From the NCBI GenBank assembly GCA_013400975.1, contig WBMZ01010856.1, forward strand, positions 62,001-126,000: a DNA stretch of 64,000 nucleotides. Reading direction: 5' to 3'. Below are positions 49,501 through 60,900 of this stretch, piece by piece. How positions within the stretch are numbered: the stretch's first letter is position 1; each line of letters opens with the position of its first letter. This stretch comes from Atrichornis clamosus (lineage: Eukaryota > Chordata > Aves > Passeriformes > Menuridae). Under the pieces are notes generated by a model. The model did not search any database. It was given only the letters and a program-made list of their open reading frames with translations, and had not been told where the DNA came from. The position numbers were made by a program, and so were the translations under genes.

Positions 49501-50897
49501 TCTTCCACATTTAATGCACCTCTAGCACTAGTTCAGCTGTGGTGTGTAAAGAGGAGTTACTGGCTCTTCTCCTGACCCATCTTTTCCTTTCTTCTTTCCC
49601 CTGACACCGTTTAAGGCCAGTAAAGTTGTGAATTTTAACCAAAATATTAGCTAAGACACAGGAGAGAACTTTAACTGGAACTCCTGACTCACCAGGAATG
49701 CAGTCCTAAGAAGAGCCAGAGGTAACCAACATGCAGGTCTATTTGTGCAACTCCTCAAGACATTCCCTACAGATATTGCCTAGCTCAGGGAAGGGTGAGG
49801 GAATTGGCCCTGACCCCTTTACATTGAGAAAATTGTCCCTAGGTGGGTCATTTGTGTCAAGTTCTCTGACAGGTTTATGGTGTGCTTCTGTAGGAAGGGA
49901 GCCCAAAGAATGATCATCTCTTTCTGGAATAAAAAAAAAAGCAAGAATGCGCTGAAAGCAAGAGTTGATTACTAAAATGGCATTTAAAGGGTTTTCTCTG
50001 AGTCTTTTAGGTTTATTTTTCTCTGGCTTCTGGTTCTGTCATTCTAATAAAAAATATTTACTTGATCTGTTTATTGATGCTCACTATTTTAATGAAAACT
50101 GTTTTCCAGAAACAAAAGACTTTGAGTAATGCTTGCAATAAATATCCTGCTTGGATTCTTTGAAGATTTAATTTGAAAATATTCATTTGAAAAATCAAGC
50201 AAGGTCCAGTGCTGACACTTTGGACAAAGCATATTTGTTTCCTCTCTCTGATTGATGACATTATCTTCCCAGAGCTGCTGCTGCTCCATAAGGAATGCTG
50301 TTTGCTCTCTGTAACATACTCTTAGTTCCCTTTACTCTTTCGTGGTTGTTATTGGAAGGAAACAACTCAGGAAAATAACAGAAAATATTGTTTGCTCAAA
50401 TATGTTCCTTATTACAAATGTGAATAGGGTTCACCTCCCAACTTGATTAGGTTTTTTTTCAGCTGTGCCCATTTGTTTGCACTCTGGAAGAAGATTTCTT
50501 GGTGCAGTTAACTAAATAAATATACCATTCCCTGCTCTGAATTAGTAGCTGTTTCAGACCCCTGATTTCAGGCTCCTCTGTTTCCAGCAGGTCTTGTATC
50601 TAGCCATATAATTATGAGGAGAAATATGGAGTAGTAAGTGACAAATTTAGACAAGCTGGAAATAGTTCATACTGGAGCTAAGCTTTGTATTCACCTTATC
50701 TTTCTGCTTCAAACCATTCTCTTTTTTTCTGACCTGGCAGCTGCTGCTTCTTCACCTTCTACACAGGTCTTGCCTCACTTTCCCAGCCTTGAACCAGCCC
50801 ACTGATCTTTCTGGTGCACTTTCTACCTGCAGTGTTTTGGAGGAGTTGCTAGGTGTTGGAAATTCCTGATACTGTGTGCTCTGTGTTTGAATTGCTT
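43529..50897. other. Non-coding stretch rich in homopolymer tracts
   Basis: T-runs of 11, 10, 12 and 11 occur at 45432-45442, about 45635-45644, 46631-46642 and 46819-46829. A-runs occur at 43731-43741, 46935-46943, 47145-47155 and 49931-49940. The tract at about 45629-45651 (T-rich then CCTACAG) is an excellent splice-acceptor consensus without a proven exon behind it. The longest frame is 132 codons (46282-46680, plus) and ends in a translated T-tract. 48.95-49.28 kb is GC-richer with overlapping frames on both strands. No repeat family was recognised. Confidence 0.5.
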
Positions 50898-50942
50898 GTC
50901 TGTGTGTGTATGTACGTATGTATGTGTATATATATACATATT
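50898..50942 (+). repeat. Compound TG / GTAT / TA microsatellite
   Basis: TGTGTGTG passes into GTATGTACGTATGTATG and then TATATATATACATA. A compound simple repeat, likely length-polymorphic. Confidence 0.85.
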
Positions 50943-53935
50943 TTGTCCCAGATACAAAATTTAGGCCTGGGAACCCTATAGCCCAATTATCAGTGGGAGC
51001 TCTCCTGACTTCTGCTAATGAAACAGGACTCCATTTTTTAAATGTTGATCAACAGTTTGCTTCACATGCTGTTCTGAGGAAGTAGTATTGTGGTTTGTGC
51101 AGAGATATGAAGAGTCTCTATGGAAACAAAATATCTGAAATCTGGGGCAATTTCAACTTTTGTACTTTGCACAGGGAACATTTGCTTACCAAAGCAAATT
51201 CAAGTTTTCTTCATTTAATTGTTCACAATTCATACCAGGTATCTCGGCAGATTCAGCTGTATATAATCTTTGCATGGTACATTGTGTCTTGATTAAATTT
51301 AGCATTGAGAATGGGGACAGTGTCTTCCTGCTGTCCTGTCAAGGCTGTTGAGATGTTCTTGTTGATGATGACACCTGATATCTTTCATGGAGATTGATAT
51401 TTGCTATTGTGACTCTGTCTGGGGCCTTGTTGCTCTCTCTACGGGCAACTTGATTCTCATCTTTTGCCTTGTGAATGAATGGGTAGGAAAAGCTTAGAAG
51501 GAATTGGTATAAAAGCCTTAGTAATGCAGTAGTCTCTTTAATAAGGAACTGATGTGCCCATCGGTGTTTGGTATGAAATAAATCTGTGTTCTTCTGACAA
51601 CAGAGCCAGCCTTTGTCCCCACCAAAGCAGGGTCTGTGGAAATAAAGTGTGCTCACCTGCTGAAGTCTCCTTACTACATATTTTGAGGGGAGCAGGTAGC
51701 CTGAGATTTACACCTATGTACCCCACTCTCCATGAGACTGGGGGTTTGGTTTAGTTGGTTCTAATGGTAGAAACTTGTCTTCAGATTCTAGGGGTGGATT
51801 TGGGCATCAATCACCTTTTTAAAAAAACCTCCCAACACCTTTCCAATGAAGGGGCTGATGCCGAAATCAAAACAGAAATGTCTTCTCTGACCTTGTACTC
51901 AGTTTGCAGAGGGAAAAAGAAAATCTCACTAACTAGCTTCCCAAAACACTTCTTGGTCTATTTTATCCTCCTTTAGGAAACATTTTCTTATCTCAAGGGA
52001 AGAAACAATGTTGGCCAGGTGAAATTGAGGAATTCCCTGCTCAAACAAGCAAGTTGCATCTCAGCAGGGTGTTGACAAACAACAGCTAGGACAAAAAAAC
52101 AGAGGCTGACAAATTGAAGGAGCTCTAAGATGCATTTAGGTTATTCTTATGTGACATTTGTGTGACTCTGGTGAAGCACTTAGTAGAAAAAGACTTTTGT
52201 TGAAGTGAAACCAAAGAAAAGGAGAGGTCAAGATTAAAAATTTCAGTGCTTTTGTGGATAAATGAGGGAGTTTTCTCATGTGTGAATTTAGATATTGTTT
52301 CTCCAGGTAGGCAGCAGCACTCAGTGCCATGTGCTGGTTACAGCTGTGCAACAGCTGGAAGGACACACCGGCACTCCAGCTTGTGTTCTGGGTGAATCTG
52401 TATGAGGAGAGTGGCTGGGTTTTGGTATTCAGATCTTACACTCTGTACTAAAAAAGTCCTTTCCCCCATTGGACGTCTACATGCAGATAAAAGAAAATGC
52501 AAACTAAACCATTTTTTCTGACCAGCATTAGTCTTTTTTATTTCTGAAAGCTGAAAATGAATGAAACCCAGTTCTAAACTTCCTGTACCAGATGTTGCTT
52601 TCATTCCTTGCAACTGTTATTGGTGTTGCTCAAACCAATATTGTCAAAGAGAAAAGTCTTTCTGTGTTGCCTTGTCTGTTTATTAGTATGCTAGAGCTGG
52701 CTTGTAGTATGCTAGAACTGCTTTCCTCCCAGACTGTATCCTTCCCATTTCCCTTTCCTTGACTTTTTTTGTTCTTTTTTTGGATGGGGAAAAATTGGCA
52801 TCTGAAAACTCAGAAATCAACTGCAGCTCAGTGAACCATTTTTTACAAAAAATGTCACTTAAATGCAAATTCTTTTGTTTTTCAGAAGGCAAAAAGAGAT
52901 TTAAAAGGCACTTGACTGAAAAGAGAATTTTTTAAAATTTTTATCAAATCTCCTATTTTTACATTCGAAACCACTTGAAATTGAAAACTCCTTACCAAAA
53001 TTAATGTGCATTAATCATTCATCTTGGCAGCATCTGTTCTGAGCCACTGCTCCTCCATAAATAAATGTTATTATTCTTTCACTGAAGGTAAGTTTCTACT
53101 GCTGCTGTAGGGATTTTTTTCCCAGAATCTTAATATTCAATTTTCTTGCTTACTCTTAGAAATTGTGGAAGTGTCCCCTTCCAAATTACTAGCATTCTTC
53201 AATTGACACAGATTCCAGTGGATCATCCTAGGGACACATGATTAATACACATTAGTCAGATCAGGTTCAAATTATGAAAGTTTAAAAACCATGGAGTTCA
53301 ATGTCAAACTATAATGCTAACACAGCATTAAGGCTCAGCAGATTCATTTGATGAATGATAATAATTAGTAAATATCAGTTCTCATCAAGGCTACATATTT
53401 AAGCTGCTTGTTTTGGGGAATTCTATGTGATATACAATATATATATTATAATTGGTTTTAAAATAATTTTAATAATCTGGTCTCAGAGATGCTCATTTAG
53501 AACCCACTTTTTAAGACCTGCAGGGAAGCTGGAGGTGCATGCCCTTCATCAGAGAGGTTTCTTTGAGTGAAAGACCAGGTTATTGAGTACAGAGGGTTCA
53601 TTAGTGCTGGGAATACTGCAAAGCAGCATTTGCAAACATTCCCTTCTCTTCAGCAAAGCTGTTTGGTCCAACTATGTTTATCCTTGGTGTTTGCTATTCT
53701 TGAATATTTGCACATATGTTCTGGGGAAGCCTGCTGTTCCTGCCGATCCCAATCTGCATGGGAACCAGGGGATGTGTCAAAGGAGTGCATCACCTCCTGA
53801 TGATTTATTATTCTCCAGGGTAAAAAAACCAAGCAAAACTTTCTAGTCTTCCAGGGAAACAGAAGAATAAAGGACTTTGCGTCTTCTCTTGCTGCACATT
53901 GTGAATGGATGCAACCATTGCCAAAGAAGCCCCAG
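50943..53935. other. Non-coding stretch, no supported gene
   Basis: Frames reach only 105 codons (51339-51656, minus), overlapped by others. A perfect donor consensus, GAAG|GTAAGT, lies at about 53089, but no paired acceptor defines an exon. A TA-rich segment lies at about 53431-53452. A 21-bp tandem duplication is listed separately. Confidence 0.5.
52684..52724 (+). repeat. Tandem duplication of a 20-21-bp unit
   Basis: The unit TAGTATGCTAGAGCTGGCTT plus G (52684-52704) is directly followed by a near-identical copy (52705-52724) with one G-to-A change and one missing base. A small local duplication. Confidence 0.8.
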
Positions 53936-54047
53936 GTAAAATAATAATAAATTATTATTTAAATAATAATTAAAAAATATTTAATAAATAAATATAATAA
54001 ATATAAATAAAATGCAAGGGAATAAAATGCAAGGGAATAAAATACTA
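53936..54047 (+). repeat. AT-rich low-complexity tract with 15-bp tandem repeat
   Basis: A and T dominate (AATAATAATAAATTATTATT and similar). At its right end, the 15-bp unit AATAAAATGCAAGGG occurs twice exactly (54006-54020, 54021-54035), plus a partial third copy to 54043. This is consistent with replication slippage. Confidence 0.85.
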
Positions 54048-57000
54048 TGGCCAGTTATTCAGTGCTGCCTTACTTCATGCTCCTGAGAGGTCCAGTCCTG
54101 CTCAGCTGTGATGTGGGGTTTTGTATGTAAAGAAACTCAGCTGAAATATGGAGAGCTGAGGAATAAAACAAGGGAAGTGCTGTCAGGAAAACTGTCTTAG
54201 GAGAGTTCTAGAAGGATGGGATAAAATGACCTGACAGATTAGACACGGGTTTTTTCCTTCTTGGCAAAGTGTGGTGATCTAAACAGCACACCTGAGAGAT
54301 GCTAGAAGAAAGGCCAAATGTTTGGGGAAGAAAGGTAGGTCATGTTCCCTGAATGGGAGACTGCCTTTGAAAATAATAACTCTGGGGAAAAAAATCTCCT
54401 AGAGTTACAATTAGCTAGTGAGTAAGATCATTCTTCTGGGGTGAAGCTGTGGATGTGTGGTCTTGGGAATGTTGAGCAAGATTGTCTCTGCAAGGTGCTG
54501 TGAGACTGTTGCTGTACCTGGTTCTGGTGTCCCCGTTTTCATAGGATCCTGAGAATCTGGAAAACTTTTAGAAATTTGCTATTCAGGTCACCCCAAGCTG
54601 AAGAGTTTCGAAAAGTGGCTTAAGAAACTCTGTTTTTTTGTTGTTCAAGAGCAAATCAAGGGTGGCCATAGTTTACTAAGTGCTGTGTGGAAGAGAACTC
54701 AGAATCGTGGCAGATGTAACCAGGTTCTTGAGTCAAGACTGGAAGCTGGCAGTTAAACCTAAGATAGAAACAATGGATGGATTGTTAATGAGACAAATAT
54801 TAGATCAGTTTCCTAAAGCTTTATTAGGTGCTCCAACATTTGCCATCTCTATCCAAAGCCTCACTGCCCTCTCCAAACGAGCAAAGCTTGATGTGGCAGC
54901 GTGTGGGAGCTGATGGCTCTGTGCTCAGGGATGCAGGAGGTCAGGGCTGAACTTTGCTGCCAGGATTTTGCTTGGCACAAAGGACAGGGTAAGATTTGCA
55001 TTATGGAGGGAAGGGATAATAGAAGGGATGGGCATAAGCAATAGTGCTTGTTTATTTTAAGAAATTAAAAATGAAATGACAGAAGCCAAGTAACACCATA
55101 CTTTATTAACTCTTCAGAAAGATCAGAGATTGCTTTTAAGCAGTCTCTGACAGCTATTTCACTTCTTATATATGTAGTTTTCCTTGTTTTCTGTGCTAAG
55201 AAATCATTCACTGAGTTAGGTGGCGTAATTCATCTCCTGCATATAGGAATTGTTTCCATAGCTAGAGCTCAAGAAATGCTCCCAGTGTTCATTTATCTTA
55301 TCAGGACCCAGTTTCTGAATTTTAGGAGAGTGGCCTCAATTTTTTTTTTTTAATCATTATGAGACTCTGCCCAAAAAACACAGCATGTCCAGCGGGTATT
55401 TAGGCAGTGATCTGGTAATGGAAAGGTGACATCTGCTTATATTTCTTCTAACTCCACCAGAAAAGGTGTATGAGATCTTTTTATTATTTTCATGTTTGAA
55501 ATAAAAAGTCACTGTAGTGCTAAATGTTTTATAAATACATTTGATCTGAAATAAAATCTTTCTAGAGAGAGGGGGAAGGAAGGAGACTGAGCACCTAATC
55601 TGAAAAATGTAGTGTTGGCTCTGAGCCCACTATCCTCACTTTGTATTGAAGTGAAAGGCTTTCTGGACAGCTATGCCCATGTCTTAACCTGAGTTTTCTG
55701 AAAGCTGTCTTCCACACGTTGATGAGAATTATGTGTAGCAGGATTTCAATAGGTCTGCCTTGGTGTAAATTAGGAGTAATTCAATTGACGTGAGAAGTGT
55801 CTTGGGAAGAATCAGGTAAGCAATCAGAATAAAACATTTAGGGAGTTTTTAATCCAATATTGCTTAGGCTGGCTCAGTTTGTAGTATGTCATAGGTTACT
55901 GTTATTTTGAGGGCAACAGGTTTCTTTTAAGCTCTGAAAAACCATCTAATGAAGCACAGAAATGTTTCCCTATCTATGTGCTCTGACAATCAAAATGGAG
56001 AACACAGATGGAGGCAGGGGAGCAAAGCTCAGGAGGTGTGACCTTACCTAGTGAAGGCTGTCCAGGACCCCAGGAGCAGCTGGGAGTGGGCTCAGAGTCT
56101 CCTCAATTCCAGACTAGCACCTAATTCAGTAGAACAAATTCCCTCTGAAAACGGATGCCTTTGTTTTTTTCAGAGTATTTTAACATTTTATTGCCAAACA
56201 GAGATCTCTGCTTTATCTATATAATAAAATCAGCCTTAGTGGTTGTTCCAAAACAGCCAGCTATTTTCTACACTGATCCTAAGCTCCTGCTCAGTTCAGC
56301 TCCTTTCTCGAGTGAGTGAGGGGCTGCAGAGCCCAGCCAAGGGATGTTTTATTGCCTTGAAGATGCCAGGTGCCAGGTTTGGAGCTCTCTGTGGGTGCTG
56401 CAGCTCAGTGAGTGAGTGATTCCCGTTTCTCCCCGTTGTGACAGGAGCACAGTGTGTCCCACAGATGGGATTACCCTGGTGAGCAGAGACAGCCCTGCAC
56501 CACCAGCTACAAAGTCCAGAGAAGTCTCGTAAACTTCACCCCTCTCCAACTTGTGGGGTGCTATGGGAAGCTGCTTGGCAGTCTGCCTGCACGCACACCA
56601 GGCTAAATGCTGCAGTGAGTGCCAGAAGGAGAAGGAACCACAGCTGCCAGGCCAGTTTCCAGTGACCCGTCTCGTCCTGTCTTCTGTCCCTCCTGGTGTG
56701 CAGAGCCACAGGCTCGAAGCTGGCACAGGAACAGGACAAGTACCCAAGGGAAATTCATCTCCTCTTAGATGTACGTGTTTGGTAGCACTTTTATATGTGG
56801 GATGGTTTAAATCTGATTTAGCTTAAAGATTATTTTATTGTTCGTCTAAGCAAGTAGGCTTCTGGCTTATTTAGGTGGTTTATATCATTACCCATAAAAA
56901 TTTTGTAATTGCTTTTCGTTCCCAAAAGTGTGGTCGTGATCTTCTCACTAAGAAATTGTGGTCATTAATCTCCTAAGATTAATCATTTTATCCACTCGTC

Positions 57001-57227
57001 TGAATTCAAGGCAGAACTTCTAATCATTCTCAGCCACAAAGTAACAGGAGATACTTCATGGGAATTTCCTCCAACTCCATCTCATCTGATTTTCTGACGC
57101 AAAAACAAGAACAAAAATACTTCAGTTCTCATGTCCAAATATTTGTCAGTGTTCTAAATCCTCCGGATGAAGGATATTTTGTAGCCTGCGTTATTTGCCT
57201 TGTCCCGAGCCAGGGAGGTAGGTGCTA
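54048..57227. other. Non-coding stretch, no supported gene
   Basis: A T12 run lies at 55340-55351, and an acceptor-like TTGTTTTTTTCAG at about 56162-56174. The longest frame, 132 codons (56349-56747, minus), sits in a GC-richer patch opposite a 91-codon plus frame. Neither is recognisable. Confidence 0.5.
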
Positions 57228-57315
57228 CCAGTGTGGATGACTTGCCCAAGGCTCTAACAAGCCTGTCTTAATGCAGAGAGATGGAGCAATAACCCTCAGA
57301 TCCTGGGGCAGTCTG
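57228..57315 (-). mobile_element. MIR-like ancient SINE remnant
   Basis: GTGTGGATGACTTGCCCAAG followed by GCTCTAAC...GCAGAGAGATGGAGCAATAA and CCTCAGATCCTGGGGCAG resembles the reverse complement of the MIR core ('GACTTGCCCAAGGTCACACAG...GCAGAGCTGGGATTAGAACCCAGGTCTCCTG'). The ten-base GACTTGCCCAAGG block is the key match; the rest is weak. Confidence 0.45.
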
Positions 57316-57875
57316 GCATTTTATCCCTGTGCTTGTGCCTGAGTTTTGGATTTTACAACCAGTGATGCTCTAAGTCAGTTGGCTCTTGCTTAGACATATA
57401 TTTTATTGTTAGAGTATTATTATTGTTTTCAAGGGAGAGCAACCTTTCTTCTCTACTGAAATGCACTTAGAGTCTTGGTAGAATGTGGATGGCCTTGTCT
57501 TGAAGAAATAAGTGGCCACCATTAAAAGAAATAAATGAGTTCATGCTTACTTGAAACCTCTTATTTGGAGAAGATGAGGGGAAAACTTTATTGTAAAGCA
57601 CCTTTATTCTTGTGAAGTAAAGGAAATGGGGCATAAAGTAGTACAGGACCTTATATAAAGGCTTATTTGTGTGCAGAGAAGGAATATACATAAAAATTAT
57701 CGTGACTGCTGCAATAATTTTTCAGATTAACAAAAGAACCTCATCCAAAACTAAACAGAACTGACATTTAAAGCTTGCAAGGAAATTCTTGCCTAAACAT
57801 TCCAGTCTGAGAGTGTATCAGTGAGAGGACAGCCTTTGTGAGGTTTTGCCCACTCTTTCAGCTACTTGGGGATTT
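57316..57875. other. Non-coding stretch, nothing recognised
   Basis: AT-rich, with frames under 75 codons. No element is visible between the MIR-like remnant and the CR1 fragment. Confidence 0.5.
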
Positions 57876-57926
57876 TAGAATCCTACTATATCCTGAGTTG
57901 GAAGGGACCCACAAGGATCATTGAAG
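57876..57926 (-). mobile_element. CR1 LINE (or CR1-tailed SINE) 3' end fragment
   Basis: TAGAATCCTACTATATCCTG then AGTTGGAAGGGACCCACAAG and GATCATTGA is the reverse complement of a CR1 3' terminus. The same terminus forms the tail of the SINE at 1650-1784. Only about 50 bp remain; beyond 57926 the sequence becomes A-rich and unrelated. It is too short to tell a CR1 from a SINE tail. Confidence 0.75.
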
Positions 57927-60900
57927 CAAAACAAACAAAAAATCATGTAAAGCCTCCAAACAACACAAATTTAGTTGCTACAAACATGAAGATGTGTGGT
58001 CCCAGATCTAGGGAAGAGATTTGACCTCTGCATTCATGGCATAATGATGTTCAAAGCTGGTGGTTGTTAGTCCTGTGCTGGTTGGATTAGCCCTGCTGAA
58101 GTGCAGCGGTTTCTCCCCACATCTGCCCTCCCCAGCCCAGGAGCTGCTTGAAGCTCTCTGGGTGGGTGTTGCTTGGCTCTGGTGAAAGTGGGCAGGCTCC
58201 AGTGCCTGCCTCCGGTGTTTAGCAGCAGGCAGGATGTGTCCCGGTCTTTTCCTACGTACACACACAGACTGCCAGTCCTGCAGAGCCTCCAGCACCTGCG
58301 TTTGCTCTGTGCCCTATTGCTGCCCTGGCCCTGGGTTACCCTTGCTACTCCCTCAGTCTCTCCTACCTCTCTGATGTGCTGCATCTTGTGCAGAGTTGCC
58401 TGCAAGCATGAGAGGGAACATCCCAGCCTTTGCTGATGCTGCAGGGAGTGTTGGGAGTGACACAGGTGCTCCCCAAAGGGCTGTGCTGGTCCGAAGCCCA
58501 GCTGGGAAATGCCCATCAGCACTCGGGCCGTGGCTGCCCCGGAGCTATAAATGACTGCACCAGAGGAAATGTGCTAAGCTCAGCTGATGGCACAGCACAG
58601 ATTTAATCTTTGGAATGATTTCCCCTGAGCTGCAGAGATTACCTCCTTACATCTCATTTGCTTTTCTTTTGTATTTCACAGAGGGGAACCCCACAATTTG
58701 GAGGAATATTCTATCTCTAGTTATTACAGAGAATTGCAACTGGCTTCCCATATGAGGGGAAACGGTGTCAGGAGAATGGATGCCTGGGCTTGCACAGGAC
58801 AGCTGATTGAGTTCATTTCTGTAACTCCTTCACTTCCAGACCAATACAGAGCCAGCTGAAATTATTTTGCAGCGCAAGCAATAACCAACAGCACAAGAGA
58901 GCATCTGTGGGGAGACAGCCCAGTGCTTTACTGGGAATAGGTAGCTCCAGATTGACATGGCAAATGCATCTTCCATGTGTTGTCACCTGCAGCACTTAAG
59001 ATTTTAAATGTGTTTTGAGGAAATCCCCCTCCCATGCCTGCTTTCTGGATGCAGGCAGGAGGGTAGGAGCTCTTTGGGAACCATCTGCTGATGGCTGCTG
59101 TGGGCTGCAATGATGAGGGTCAGGGTGGAAGGGTGGGATCAGCTGAAAGTTAGAGATGTGGAAACATGGATTTCTCAGGAGTACAAGCTCACCCTTCACC
59201 TGGAAAATTGTTGCTTGCAGCTCATGCCTTGTACCAGTCTTCTCTGCCTCTTCAAAGGAGTTTGGCCTTGAAAGGAGGGAAAACAGTTGTTTGACCAAAA
59301 AAATTGAATGCTTCAGAATGATTGCTTGGGAAGAGCCTGAAGTTTAAACTTTCCCCCTTGTTTCTATCAGTTGCTATCAATGTCATGGAGAACTGTTGAA
59401 GGAGACTTCTTTTCAAAACATTGTTTTCCTGGGTTTTGTTTGGTTTTAGATTTTGTATATGAGAAACTTTCAGAAAGTTGAGAAGCATCTGTAGCTCAAA
59501 ACTTTAATATTAGGAATATTGCTCTGTCAGTGAGAGACAGGAATATGTTGCATTTTATGCTCCTCTGGTATATAAGAGTCTTGAACAAGGAAAGACGAGT
59601 GTTACATATTATTTAAATTGCAAAACCACACACCACCAGGGTGCCTTATTCCAACATCAGCCATGGAACAGTCCCTGTATGCTTGGCTTTGCAGATCTGT
59701 GGGTCAGTTAGGGGTAGTGTGTATATATTGGTTGTGATAAGGAGTTCTAAATGTCAGGGTTTAAATGCCAAGGAAAGTCTGTCCTCCATACCTGGGTGTT
59801 TGTATCCAGGATTTTGGCTCCTTTCTCTTTTTCAAGGCTGGACCATCTCTCTAATTCAGACTGTGACAGTGGCTCAGATGCTGAAGCCTGTCTTCATCTG
59901 ACACCTGAGATTTCAGTCCTTGCTATTCCAGAAATACAGGAGATCTAAAAATGGGTTAAAACACAGACTCTCGTCCAATGTTTAGTTATGTTTACACCTA
60001 GAGTTTGGATTAATTTAAAATCGATTTAAATGTGACTTACAGATCTGTTGTGCTATTATTCAGGCTAATGAAACCAGCAAGATGCAGATCTCCTGTGCCA
60101 GCCCCCAAAATGATTCAATACTTGCCTCCTTTGTGGGTGGTTTTAAATGGAAGGATTATGTATTTGGCTGGTGGGATGCCTTGCTGTGAAGTGTGTGCAA
60201 GCAGATATTTAGGCCATATCTGCAAAGGCCGAAGCTGTGAGCTGCAGCAAATGAGATTTCTTTTTAATTTTATTTTACTGGTGTATAGACTGTGAGGAGA
60301 CTCTTCACTGCTCTGTAGATAACATAATCCTTGTCTTCATGAGTGCTTTGGTCCGGTACTCATCTGGTGTTCCCAGTGCTGGATGCGGGAGGAAGGAAGA
60401 GGAGCAGTGCATCTTTAGAGAGCGGGAAGAGTGAGTGAGGGAAATCATACTGTAATCCAGGGAAAGTGGTTCATCTTGCAGTGAAAAAGACAGGAGCCTG
60501 TGCTACCACTTATTACCTGTCGTCACTTGCTAAAATAATTATTTTGATTTATAAATGAGATTCAAAGGAATTCGTGTATGACTTTAGTGTCTTTATATAA
60601 AAACATGAAAAGGACTCTTCAGAGAATGCAATTTTATTTTGTGTTTGCACACTGCTAAGCACGGTGCAGTCCTGACAAACAGCCAGGCTCCTGGGTCCAA
60701 TCTCAGCAATACTAATAGGAATTCAGAAAAGCAGAAGGGAATTGCAGCTCCTTCCCCAGGCATCATCCTCTCTCCTCTGTAAAGTGCCAGTCTAACCTGA
60801 CCTCACCAGGATGGACAAAGCTCCATTGTCTGTAACCAAGTGGTTCCTCACCTTTTTCAGTCAGCACTTGCAGCACAAGGCTGGGCTTTGCAGGATAATC

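Noticed and set aside
58067..58522. 151-codon minus-strand open frame
   Set aside because: It lies in a GC-richer patch with overlapping frames on both strands, and no family is recognised.
60480..60715. Two possible MIR pieces (near 60490 and 60690)
   Set aside because: Isolated words such as CTCCTGGGTCCAATC match, but the following conserved blocks are missing.
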